Origin: HXMU1420-13 sp965601825
GTDB taxonomy: Bacteria > Bacteroidota > Rhodothermia > Balneolales > Balneolaceae
Length of the DNA: 64,000 nt
Assembly (NCBI GenBank): GCA_965601825.1
Contig: OZ271839.1
Span: 310,001-374,000 of the forward strand
Direction: 5' to 3'
Part shown: piece after piece, positions 8,387-16,677 of the stretch
Layout of the letters: every line of letters starts with the position of its first letter
Numbering within the stretch: the stretch's first letter is position 1
The notes under the pieces: model-generated
Database searches by the model: none
Seen by the model: only the letters and a program-made list of their open reading frames with translations
Told to the model about the DNA's origin: nothing
Program-made: the position numbers and the translations under genes

Positions 8387-9174
8387 TCAAGGCTAGTAAC
8401 ATATCGGTACAGATTCCTTCCGGAAAGTTACTAGTTGATGATTTCTCATTATCAATAAAACCTAATCAGCTTACTGCAATTATTGGAAAAAATGGTGCCG
8501 GGAAATCAACTGCACTAAAAGCTATTTGCGGTGATGTAGAATTGAAAACTGGTACCGTTTCTCTTGATGGCAAATCATCAAAGGAAATCTCAATTCAGGA
8601 ATTTGCTAAACGAAGAGCGGTAGTTCGTCAAAAATCTTCGATCGAATTTGAATTTACAGTTCGTGAAATCGTTTCTTTGGGTCGAAGTCAATATTCAGGC
8701 TTATTTACATCTGCCAAAGATCACGTGATAATAAAGCAATGCCTGCAGAAAGTTGATGCTTATCACCTCCTTGATCGAACATACACAACCTTATCAGGTG
8801 GTGAACAACAAAGGGTCCAATTCGCTAGAGCTTTGGCACAGATTTGGGAGAAAATGAATGAGAATGAACCATCTTATTTATTACTAGATGAACCACTTGC
8901 CAGTTTGGATGTAGCCCATCAACATGAAATGATGCATGTTTTAAAACAGCTTTGCGAACAAAATGTCGGTGTTCTAATCATCTTGCACGATTTAAATCTG
9001 GCAGCGCAGTACGCTGATAATGTCTTTATTCTAAAAGATGGGAAATTGATTGCAGAAGGCACCCCTTTTGATGTTTTCACTGAAGAGATAATTTTTGATG
9101 CTTTTGATCACCCTGTTAGTGTGGTTCCTCATCCAAAAATTCACTGCCCACTAATTATTGCATCAGGAAATTAA
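8383..9174 (+). CDS. hmuV: Heme ABC transporter ATP-binding protein
   Basis: The 263-residue ATPase has a complete set of ABC motifs. These are Walker A GKNGAGKST (residues 35-43), the Q-loop region VRQKSS, signature LSGGEQQR, Walker B YLLLDEPLASLD and H-loop ILHDLN. The start is the ATG overlapping the hmuU stop (ATGA). An in-frame extension upstream lies inside hmuU and is not domain sequence. It ends the hmuSTUV run. No clear terminator is seen in the 57 bases before the next gene. Confidence 0.92.
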   Translation: MIKASNISVQIPSGKLLVDDFSLSIKPNQLTAIIGKNGAGKSTALKAICGDVELKTGTVSLDGKSSKEISIQEFAKRRAVVRQKSSIEFEFTVREIVSLGRSQYSGLFTSAKDHVIIKQCLQKVDAYHLLDRTYTTLSGGEQQRVQFARALAQIWEKMNENEPSYLLLDEPLASLDVAHQHEMMHVLKQLCEQNVGVLIILHDLNLAAQYADNVFILKDGKLIAEGTPFDVFTEEIIFDAFDHPVSVVPHPKIHCPLIIASGN

Positions 9175-9231
9175 TTTGCTGTCGTTATAGGAATCAGGTT
9201 AATTATAATCTTTGTCCTAAAACATCCTACC

Positions 9232-9726
9232 ATGCGAATATTTATTCTCTTAACAATCTTGATTCTATCAACCGGCTCATTGCACGCTCAAAATGAAGTT
9301 CTTCGTGAATTGAGTTCACTTGCAGGTATTTCAGAATTTGGAATCGTGGTTAATATTGAAAAGCCAGCCGGAGTTGAAGCTGAAAATTTAAATCCCGGCC
9401 ACATAAGGGAACAAATCATTGAGAATTTCGATGATTTATCCATTCGCGTGCTAGAAGACAAGACTTTAAGGCAATCTGATCAATTTCCTATTCTTCATAT
9501 CCATGTTAATGTGATGAAGGCTTCTAATAACACCTATCCTTTCGCCATAGAAATGAATTTTTATCAACCAGTAAAATTAATTTTAAATCGTGACCTCCAA
9601 AGTATGGCATCAACATGGAATAAAGGTCAGGTTGGTATCGTTTCTGAAGACATGTTAACTATGATAGGAGAAGAAGCAATTTTTGCCAGTAACATTTTCA
9701 AGGAAGAATTCGTCCGAATGAACTGA
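9232..9726 (+). CDS. Secreted protein of unknown function
   Basis: The 164-residue protein has a signal peptide (residues 1-19, ending LHAQ). The mature domain of about 145 residues shows a FGIVVNIEKPAG strand, an HIHVNVMKA strand and a YPFAIEMNFYQPVKL strand. This suggests a small alpha/beta fold, but I do not recognise a family. It follows hmuV by 57 bases on the same strand without an obvious terminator, so it may be read with the heme genes. The reading frame, signal peptide and codon use look like a real gene. Confidence 0.7.
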   Translation: MRIFILLTILILSTGSLHAQNEVLRELSSLAGISEFGIVVNIEKPAGVEAENLNPGHIREQIIENFDDLSIRVLEDKTLRQSDQFPILHIHVNVMKASNNTYPFAIEMNFYQPVKLILNRDLQSMASTWNKGQVGIVSEDMLTMIGEEAIFASNIFKEEFVRMN

Positions 9727-9863
9727 ATTTCAATTCAGAACAATTCAATCTCTATAACAAACTGCAGGTAATCCCATTTAAAGAATTGTTACATATTGGT
9801 TTTACTTATAGGCTTATACTGTTTGACTTGCTCAATTGAGAAAATCTAATCAATCTAAAACAC

Positions 9864-12236
9864 ATGAAACGTATCTCATTACTACTAAAAACTGTATTAA
9901 TGGTTTTGGTGGCACAAACAGCTGTCGCCCAAACTACACCTGACGGGGTAATTTCCCAAATGCAGGGATTTGGTCAAGCTGTAGAAATTGCAAATGGAAA
10001 CATTTTTATTGGCGAACCAAATAATGTTCATATTCCCGGAGCTGTTTACATCTTCTCTAGTGAAAACGGTGAGTGGACTCAGAAGTTTGTAATCAAAGCT
10101 GAAAATGGCGAAATAGGCGATGGCTTCGGTACAAAGCTATCAGCTAATGGCAACTTCTTAATGGTAGGTGCACCCAATGGAAACGATGGTGAAGGTGGTG
10201 CTTATATCTTTGAGGAATCAGCAGGCACATGGTCTCAGGTAGCTATGTTAACTGTCATGAGTGATTCAGCGCTTTCTTCAGTGGGACAATCAATCTCTCT
10301 TAATGATAATTATGCTTTTGTAGGTATTCCTAATCTTGGAACTGGTGCAGTTGCTGTATTCAACAACTATAACGGATCATGGACTCAAGAAGCACTTATC
10401 ATGAATCCTGATACTGTAGCAACTTCATTTGGTAACTCAATTGATTTTGATGGTTCAAACTTGGTTGTTGGTACATTCGGTCCAAACTCAAGTGCAGCAT
10501 ATATTTTCGCTAAAGAAAATGACGAGTGGACTTCAACTGCTACTCTAACAAATAACAATTTGTCAGAACCAAGCTACTTTTCAAGACGTGTAGCAATTCA
10601 TGATGGAAGAGCATTCATTGCTGCTCATCGTCAGGATGATATCGGAACTGTTTTTATCTATGAAAACACAGAAGATGGTTGGATGCCTTCAGGTAGACTT
10701 AATGCTTTTGATGGAACAAGATTCCACTCATTCGGTTATGCTCTTACAGCAACGGAAGGTGAAGTTTGGGTAGGTGCAATTAGTGATGGCGCAGGTAGTG
10801 GAGCTATTTATAGATTTATGATGAATGATGACGGCTCTATCGCTTCATCATCAAAAATTTCTGATGTTGGTCAATCGCAAGGTGATCTTTTAGGTGGTTC
10901 TCTTGCAATTGATGGTAGTGTAGCTGTTTCAGGGATGACTGGTGCAGATTTTGGTGCCGGTACTGCCGCAATTTTATCTCAAGACGATAATGGTGAATGG
11001 ACTTCAAGTAAAATCGTACTAAGTGATAAAGTTGAACTACTACAACCAATTACTAATGGAAGAATCGATTGCGAAGCTGGTGCAGCAAGTCTATTTGGTT
11101 GTGATAAAGTGAACTTGATTTCGTTTTTACCAAATAATGATTTAGGTGCTGATCGTGGTGTTCAGTTGAATGATATTTGGGGTTGGACAGATCCCGAAAC
11201 AGGTAAAGAATATGCTTTAGTTGGTCGTACTGAGGGAACATCATTTGTTGATCTAAGTGATCCATCAAATCCTGTTTATGTTGCGAATTTACCAATGACT
11301 GAAGGTTCAAGACCAAATGTTTGGAGAGATATCAAAGTATATGAAAATCACGCCTATATTGTAGCCGATGGTGCTGGTGAACACGGAATGCAAGTGGTTG
11401 ATCTAACTCGTTTACGTGAGTTTGATGGTGAGCCACTACAATTAGACATGGATGCTCATTATGATAATATCCATAGTGCACACAATGTTGTAATCAATGA
11501 AGAAACAGGTTTTGCTTACATCGTTGGAAGTAGCGGTGGTGGTATGAGCTGTGGTGGTGGTCTACATATGGTAGATATTAGCGAGCCTAAAAATCCTACT
11601 TTCGTTGGATGTTTTGCTGATCCATCAACTGGTAGAAGTGGTACCGGTTACTCTCACGATGCACAGTGTGTAATTTATGACGGACCTGATACTGAGCATA
11701 AAGGAAAAGAAATTTGTGTTGGTTCAAATGAAACTGCAATTAGTGTCGCAGATGTAACTGATAAGGAGAATCCAATTGCATTATCAACCGGTTCATACCC
11801 TGATTATGGTTATGTACACCAGGGTTGGTTTGATGAAGACCATACGTACTTCTATCAGAATGACGAGCTTGACGAATTAATGGGAACAGTTGATGAAACC
11901 AGAACCATTGTTTGGGACTTATCTGATTTAGATGATCCACAAGTATTAACTCAATACTTCAATAAAAATGCTTCATCTGATCATAACTTATATATCAGAG
12001 ATAATCTAATGTATCAATCAAACTACGTGAGTGGTTTACAGGTAATCGATATTTCTGATCCGGCAAATCCGGAAAGAGTTGGTTTCTTCGATACTTTCCC
12101 ATTTGCTGAAGATGCAGCAGGTTTCGATGGAACCTGGAGTAACTACCCATATTTCGCAAGTGGTGTGGTTATTATGACTAGCGGTACTGAAGGTCTATTT
12201 ATCCTTGAAACAAGTCCGCAATTAATCAACAGATAA
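9864..12236 (+). CDS. Secreted FG-GAP repeat / choice-of-anchor B protein
   Basis: The 790-residue protein has a signal peptide (residues 1-22, ending AVAQ). Residues of about 30-375 contain seven or so FG-GAP-like repeats (FGQAVEIANGNIFIGEPN and relatives), suggesting a beta-propeller. Residues of about 395-790 form a choice-of-anchor B (LVIVD-repeat) region: NDIWGWTDPETGKEYALVG, FVDLSDPSNPVYV, WRDIKVYENHAYIV, HGMQVVDLTRLREF and HNLYIRDNLMYQSNY. The same region makes up most of the protein encoded at 45429. The family is extracellular and its function is unknown. A terminator follows directly. Confidence 0.88.
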   Translation: MKRISLLLKTVLMVLVAQTAVAQTTPDGVISQMQGFGQAVEIANGNIFIGEPNNVHIPGAVYIFSSENGEWTQKFVIKAENGEIGDGFGTKLSANGNFLMVGAPNGNDGEGGAYIFEESAGTWSQVAMLTVMSDSALSSVGQSISLNDNYAFVGIPNLGTGAVAVFNNYNGSWTQEALIMNPDTVATSFGNSIDFDGSNLVVGTFGPNSSAAYIFAKENDEWTSTATLTNNNLSEPSYFSRRVAIHDGRAFIAAHRQDDIGTVFIYENTEDGWMPSGRLNAFDGTRFHSFGYALTATEGEVWVGAISDGAGSGAIYRFMMNDDGSIASSSKISDVGQSQGDLLGGSLAIDGSVAVSGMTGADFGAGTAAILSQDDNGEWTSSKIVLSDKVELLQPITNGRIDCEAGAASLFGCDKVNLISFLPNNDLGADRGVQLNDIWGWTDPETGKEYALVGRTEGTSFVDLSDPSNPVYVANLPMTEGSRPNVWRDIKVYENHAYIVADGAGEHGMQVVDLTRLREFDGEPLQLDMDAHYDNIHSAHNVVINEETGFAYIVGSSGGGMSCGGGLHMVDISEPKNPTFVGCFADPSTGRSGTGYSHDAQCVIYDGPDTEHKGKEICVGSNETAISVADVTDKENPIALSTGSYPDYGYVHQGWFDEDHTYFYQNDELDELMGTVDETRTIVWDLSDLDDPQVLTQYFNKNASSDHNLYIRDNLMYQSNYVSGLQVIDISDPANPERVGFFDTFPFAEDAAGFDGTWSNYPYFASGVVIMTSGTEGLFILETSPQLINR

Positions 12237-12245
12237 TTATTTTTT

Positions 12246-12291
12246 GACCGTATTACTCTCGTTTTTGTAACAGTGTAATACGGTCATTTTT
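12246..12291 (+). terminator. Rho-independent terminator after the choice-of-anchor B gene
   Basis: An 11-bp perfect stem (GACCGTATTAC at 12246-12256 with GTAATACGGTC at 12275-12285) is followed by ATTTTTG. The loop is 18 bases, long but acceptable. Confidence 0.82.
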
Positions 12292-12317
12292 GTATCTATT
12301 TCTTAACCATATTTGTC

Positions 12318-13370
12318 ATGAGAATCTTTCAGTTTTTATCCATTTTCTGTGTAGCTATTCTATTTGGCTCCACTCAATTAGTAGGTCAGGAATTTGTATA
12401 TGTTTGCAACCAGAATTCGGCGTCAATAACCGTAATTAATGTTGAAACACTTGAAATTGAAGAAACCATAGATCTTCAAGAACTTGGCTTTTCTTCTAAT
12501 GCTAAGCCACATCACGCTGCAGTTGAACCGGATGGATCTTTCTGGTATGTGACTTTAATTGGTGAAAATCGCGTACTTAAATTTAATACCAGTAATGAGC
12601 TTGTTGGATACACCGAAATGGAAGTTCCGGGACTCATATCATTACATGCTACAGAAGATATAATGTACGTAGGCAGATCTATGAGCGCGGTTAATCCCCC
12701 TCAAAGTTTTGGCGTTATCTCACGATCTGATATGTCACTAAATGATGAAATTGATCTTCTATTCTCAAGGCCACATGCAATTGCCAGTTTAACGGAAGAT
12801 GAGCACGTTTTTGTAGCAAGTTTATCATCAAACCAAATTCTTACAATGAATACTGAATCCGGTGATGCTGATGTAGTATCCATGGATGGTATGAATCATA
12901 TGTTTATCAACTTTGCGATTTCACCGGATGAAAATACATTGGTTGGTACTACACAGATGACTGGGAAAATGATGGTATTTGATATATCTGATCCATTAAA
13001 TCTCGAGCTGACAAAAACACTAGATGTAAATGCTCAACCATGGCACCCTGTTTATTCTGATGATGGCAAATTCGTTTATTTTGGCAATAAACAAGCTAAT
13101 TCGATTACAGCCATTAATATGGAAACTCAAACTGTTGAGTCAGTAATTGAAGGTGAGGGACTAGCACAACCGCATGGTGCCGTTTTAAGTAGTGATAATC
13201 GATATCTGTTTGTTACTAACAACAATATGAAAATGAGCGATATGCACTCTGGTCATTCAAACATGGACATGATGAAAAAAGGATCTGTTGCAATCATTGA
13301 TACAGAAACCTTCGAAATTGTCAAAATGATCGAAGTTGGTATGAATCCAACAGGTATTGGAGCCAGATAA
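12318..13370 (+). CDS. Secreted YVTN/YncE-type beta-propeller with a Met/His-rich loop
   Basis: The 350-residue protein has a signal peptide (residues 1-23, ending LVGQ) and seven-bladed-propeller style repeats of the YVTN/YncE type: FVYVCNQNSASITVINVETL, FVYFGNKQANSITAINMETQ and YLFVTNNN. A Met- and His-rich loop, MKMSDMHSGHSNMDMMKKG (about residues 306-324), interrupts the last blades. Loops of this composition often bind copper, which here is inference only. The gene lies 8 bases upstream of a VCBS-repeat lipoprotein gene and is probably co-transcribed with it. Confidence 0.85.
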   Translation: MRIFQFLSIFCVAILFGSTQLVGQEFVYVCNQNSASITVINVETLEIEETIDLQELGFSSNAKPHHAAVEPDGSFWYVTLIGENRVLKFNTSNELVGYTEMEVPGLISLHATEDIMYVGRSMSAVNPPQSFGVISRSDMSLNDEIDLLFSRPHAIASLTEDEHVFVASLSSNQILTMNTESGDADVVSMDGMNHMFINFAISPDENTLVGTTQMTGKMMVFDISDPLNLELTKTLDVNAQPWHPVYSDDGKFVYFGNKQANSITAINMETQTVESVIEGEGLAQPHGAVLSSDNRYLFVTNNNMKMSDMHSGHSNMDMMKKGSVAIIDTETFEIVKMIEVGMNPTGIGAR

Positions 13371-13378
13371 AAATTGAA

Positions 13379-15190
13379 ATGTTTAGAGAGTCACTAAAGT
13401 ATTTATTACCCCTATTTAGTTTAGTAATTGTAGTAGGTTGTGCTCCATCAGTTACTACAAATTCGACTAGTAGAACCAGTGACTCTTATAACAGAGTGAT
13501 CAATCCATTTCCTGTTTTTGATAAAAAGAACAATCAGATTGATCTTCCTTTTTTAGGTGGCTTAAACACCCCAAGGCCACAGTTTGTCGATATTGATGGT
13601 GATAATGATCCTGATTTATTCGTCCAGGAACATACTGATGAACTAATGTTCTTTGAACATGTAAAAGTTGACGGTGAATCATCCCTGCAATGGAAAACAG
13701 ACACTTATAAAGATCTCAAAATTGGGGAATGGTTCCGATTTGTTGATATGGATCAAGATGGTGATTTCGATTTATTGACCGAATTACCATTCAGTTATAT
13801 CAGCTATTATCAAAATATTGGCTCTTCTACTAATCCTACGTTCATTCTCGCTGCTGACTCATTGAAAGACGCTGATGGAGTGCCCATTTACTCTGACCGA
13901 CAAAACATCCCAAATGTCACAGACATCGATTCAGATGGTGCACCTGATTTATTTATTGGTAGTCTTGAGGGAACTGTGACACGCTATGAATCCATAGGAA
14001 AAGATGAAAATGGAATTCCCAGATTTCAATTCGTGACTGATCGATTTGAAGACATTGAAATTGTAACCAAATTTGGAACACTTCACGGCGCCAATACCAT
14101 GACATTCATGGATATTGATTCTGATGGTGATCAGGATATATTCTGGGGTGATTTTTTTGAACCAAGTGTACTACTATTAGAGAATCAAGGAACTCCTTCT
14201 AGTCCAAACTTCCGCGTTGTTCCTCAACCTTTCCCACCTAACGATCCGGTACAAAGTAGTGGCTATAATGCACCGGCTCTTATCGATTGGGGGGCTGATG
14301 GAGATTCTGACCTTTTCTTAGGTGTTCTTGGAGGTGCTTATAATGCAAATCTCACAACTGCAGCTAATTTCTATTTCTATGAGCAGGATCAGGGTGATTT
14401 TTCTTTAGTAACACAGCAATTCTTAAAAACAATAGATGTTGGCGAAGAAAGTATTGCCACTGCAGGAGACTATGATGGTGATGGCGACTTAGACTTATTT
14501 GTATCTAACAAAATCGACGCAAATAACCTGAAATCTGCTGCTGTATATCAATTTGAAAACCGAGGTACTCCAAGAAAACCAGAATTCCATAACATAGGAA
14601 TAATGAATCTGCCAGCGGCTTTCCATTACGCCCCGGAGTTTGCTGATCTAAATGACGATGGTTTAGATGATCTGCTCTTGGGAAACTGGAACGGTGAAGT
14701 TGCATATTATACTAATACGGGATGTGAGTTCGGGCTTGAACAAGAGGTACTTGTTGATTTACCAAGAGGTAGCTATTCAACACCAAGAGCGGTAGATATT
14801 GATGCTGATGGAGATTTTGACATTGTTCTGGGATCATCAGGGGGTAAACTTTACTTATTTGAAAATGTGGGATCAAAATCGAATCCATCGTTCGAATTAG
14901 TTGAAGATGCATTTGAGGGGATTAAATCAAGACATAGAAGCGCACCATCTTTTACTGATTTAGATGGAGATGGTGATTATGATTTATTGATCGGTAGTAA
15001 AATTGAAGGAATTCTATATTTCGAAAATGTCGGGTCAGCAGAAAACGCTTCATTTATTCCATCAGAACTGCCGTTTACTGTTGCAACATCGCTAATGAGC
15101 AATCCTTTAGCCGTAGACTTAGATGGCGATTCAATAGATGAAATTCTAATTGGTGGTAGAAGTGGTGGTCTACTTTATTATCAAAAGTAA
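13379..15190 (+). CDS. FG-GAP/VCBS repeat lipoprotein with calcium-binding loops
   Basis: The 603-residue protein has a lipoprotein signal with lipobox VVGCAP (Cys at about residue 21). At least ten repeats contain Dx(D/N)xDGDxD-like loops, for example DIDGDNDPDLF, DMDQDGDFDLL, DYDGDGDLDLF, DIDADGDFDIVLG and DLDGDGDYDLLIG. These are the calcium-binding loops of FG-GAP/VCBS propellers, so it is probably a surface lipoprotein with two propeller-like units. It follows the YncE-type gene closely and precedes mmcQ/yjbR by 12 bases. Confidence 0.88.
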   Translation: MFRESLKYLLPLFSLVIVVGCAPSVTTNSTSRTSDSYNRVINPFPVFDKKNNQIDLPFLGGLNTPRPQFVDIDGDNDPDLFVQEHTDELMFFEHVKVDGESSLQWKTDTYKDLKIGEWFRFVDMDQDGDFDLLTELPFSYISYYQNIGSSTNPTFILAADSLKDADGVPIYSDRQNIPNVTDIDSDGAPDLFIGSLEGTVTRYESIGKDENGIPRFQFVTDRFEDIEIVTKFGTLHGANTMTFMDIDSDGDQDIFWGDFFEPSVLLLENQGTPSSPNFRVVPQPFPPNDPVQSSGYNAPALIDWGADGDSDLFLGVLGGAYNANLTTAANFYFYEQDQGDFSLVTQQFLKTIDVGEESIATAGDYDGDGDLDLFVSNKIDANNLKSAAVYQFENRGTPRKPEFHNIGIMNLPAAFHYAPEFADLNDDGLDDLLLGNWNGEVAYYTNTGCEFGLEQEVLVDLPRGSYSTPRAVDIDADGDFDIVLGSSGGKLYLFENVGSKSNPSFELVEDAFEGIKSRHRSAPSFTDLDGDGDYDLLIGSKIEGILYFENVGSAENASFIPSELPFTVATSLMSNPLAVDLDGDSIDEILIGGRSGGLLYYQK

Positions 15191-15202
15191 ACTAGCTACC
15201 AA

Positions 15203-15562
15203 ATGAATATTGAACAATACCGCGACTTCTGCCTTTCCTTTCCAATGGTAACAGAAAGTTTTCCATTTGATGAAAAGGTTCTCGTATTCAAAGTAGCGAA
15301 TAAAATGTTTGCCTTGGCTGATGTTGAGGAATTCGAATACATCAATTTAAAATGTGATCCTGAACGTGCAGTGATACTTCGAGAAGAATTTGAAGAAGTA
15401 AAACCAGGCTATCATATGTCAAAAAAGCACTGGAATTCCGTTTATGTTACGGGCCTGCTTGAAGATGATTTTATCGAAGAATTAATCATTCATTCTTACG
15501 ATCTAATTGTATCCAGATTACCTAAAAAAACTCAATCTGAGATCAATCAGCTTCGGGTTTAG
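15203..15562 (+). CDS. MmcQ/YjbR family DNA-binding-like protein
   Basis: At 119 residues this is a single-domain MmcQ/YjbR protein. Family signatures are the N-terminal FCLSFPMVTESFPFD segment, NKMFALADVEE, the LKCDPERA motif and GYHMSKKHWNSVYV (about residues 71-84). The fold is CyaY-like. The family is described as DNA-binding on structural grounds, and its cellular role is unclear. Its last 20 bases overlap the convergent gene that ends at 15543. Confidence 0.9.
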   Translation: MNIEQYRDFCLSFPMVTESFPFDEKVLVFKVANKMFALADVEEFEYINLKCDPERAVILREEFEEVKPGYHMSKKHWNSVYVTGLLEDDFIEELIIHSYDLIVSRLPKKTQSEINQLRV

Positions 15563-15866
15563 CTATTACTTTATTCTTTGACGTTCTAAATCTTCCAAAT
15601 GACTTTTTAGCAAACCAAAGAAAAAACTTTTGTTGTCCAAATACTGTCCCAAAAAATAGTAGCAGCACATAATAGGTAGGCAAAATAGTAACCAACCATA
15701 TTGGAATACGAATATACCAGGCCCAATCTGGTGAAATCCCTAGAAAACTATAAATTATTTCTTTAGCATAAAGAACCGAAAAACCAGTTATAGCAAAAAC
15801 TATAAATATTATTATAATCTGATTATTACTTTCGATATTCCAACGTTGTTTTAATTTATCAAGCAC
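15543..15866 (-). CDS. Small membrane protein, DUF6787-like
   Basis: The 107-residue protein has two clear membrane segments (about residues 17-37 and 52-75) and a basic C-terminal tail (FLWFAKKSFGRFRTSKNK). The N-terminal MLDKLKQRWNIESNNQ pattern resembles DUF6787 proteins of Bacteroidota, and I assign that family with moderate confidence. Function is unknown. It converges on mmcQ/yjbR with a 20-base overlap. Confidence 0.65.
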   Translation of the reverse strand: MLDKLKQRWNIESNNQIIIIFIVFAITGFSVLYAKEIIYSFLGISPDWAWYIRIPIWLVTILPTYYVLLLFFGTVFGQQKFFLWFAKKSFGRFRTSKNKVIAKPEAD

Positions 15867-15979
15867 GCTAATGAATTGAGAAATATTAAATTATGAAAAA
15901 CGGTTTTTTTTAGCTCAAGTGAACACAACAGTTTATAGCGTTAAATATAGGTACAATTAAAGAAGATTGTTGAGATTGG

Positions 15980-16004
15980 TTGCAATTACTAATCCTTGCA
16001 ATTA
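15980..16004. repeat. Two 9-bp direct repeats upstream of the aquaporin-like gene
   Basis: TTGCAATTA occurs at 15980-15988 and again at 15996-16004, 16 bases start to start, in the 186-base gap between divergent genes. It could be a pair of regulator half-sites and is otherwise unexplained. Confidence 0.35.
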
Positions 16005-16052
16005 GTTTAGGAATAATCGGAAGGATACAATAATAATTACTGGCTGTATAGC

Positions 16053-16667
16053 ATGCGAAGTTACTTGATGGAGTCGGTTGGTACGATGTTGCTGGTTTTA
16101 ACCTACGGTCTAACCAGTGAACCACTTGCGCTAGGTTTAGTTCTGGCTGCACTAATTTATGGTGGTATGAAAGTATCCGGAGCCCATTTCAATCCCGCTG
16201 TTTCTTTCGCGTATTACATCAAAAGAGAAATTAGTTTTAAGACTTTTTCAGCATATACAATAAGTCAGATTCTGGGTGCTTTCGCCGCTTCAGGGATTCT
16301 ATTAATGATAACAAATTCCGTTTTCTATGCTGAACCACCAACCGCTACTACATTTTCCCAGCAAGTTACTGTAGAGATATTCATTTCATTTTTATTAGTC
16401 TTTGCTTATTTGAACTTGATAACAAAGAACACTAGCAGTTCTTTTAAGATAAACGGACTTGGTGTAGGTTTAACACTTTCAGCTGGTATAATGATTGGTA
16501 AAGATATTTCGGGTGCATTTCTTAACCCTGCACTATCACTAGGTTCTTCTGCTGTAGATTTCTTGGCTGTTTCAGGTAATTCCTTTGTAAATATCCCACT
16601 TTATACGATTGCACCACTAGCAGGAGCATCTCTTGCAGCATTTCTAAACTGGTATATTAACGATTGA
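16053..16667 (+). CDS. Aquaporin/MIP family channel, atypical filter
   Basis: The 204-residue protein has six membrane segments and the two half-membrane NPA loops that define the MIP family: HFNPAVS (NPA at 47-49) and FLNPALS (NPA at 158-160). It would form a water or small-solute channel in the inner membrane. Two features are odd. It is shorter than typical AqpZ (about 230) or GlpF (about 280). The second motif reads NPAL, whereas the usual NPAR supplies the selectivity-filter arginine. Substrate therefore cannot be predicted from the standard filter. Confidence 0.88.
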   Translation: MRSYLMESVGTMLLVLTYGLTSEPLALGLVLAALIYGGMKVSGAHFNPAVSFAYYIKREISFKTFSAYTISQILGAFAASGILLMITNSVFYAEPPTATTFSQQVTVEIFISFLLVFAYLNLITKNTSSSFKINGLGVGLTLSAGIMIGKDISGAFLNPALSLGSSAVDFLAVSGNSFVNIPLYTIAPLAGASLAAFLNWYIND

Positions 16668-16677
16668 TATTTATCCT

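Noticed and set aside
9175..9231. Bacteroidota-type promoter (TTG...TAnnTTTG) before the gene at 9232
   Set aside because: TAATCTTTG has one extra base against the consensus, and the nearest TTG is 27 bases upstream, outside the usual spacing.
9743..9791. AACAATTC...GAATTGTT inverted repeat downstream of the gene ending at 9726
   Set aside because: The loop is over 30 bases, no T run follows, and the arms are AT-rich.
10837..11940. Long open frames on the minus strand within the choice-of-anchor B gene
   Set aside because: They are antisense to a well-supported secreted protein, are rich in His, Gln and Leu as expected for antisense frames, and have no domain pattern or start signals.
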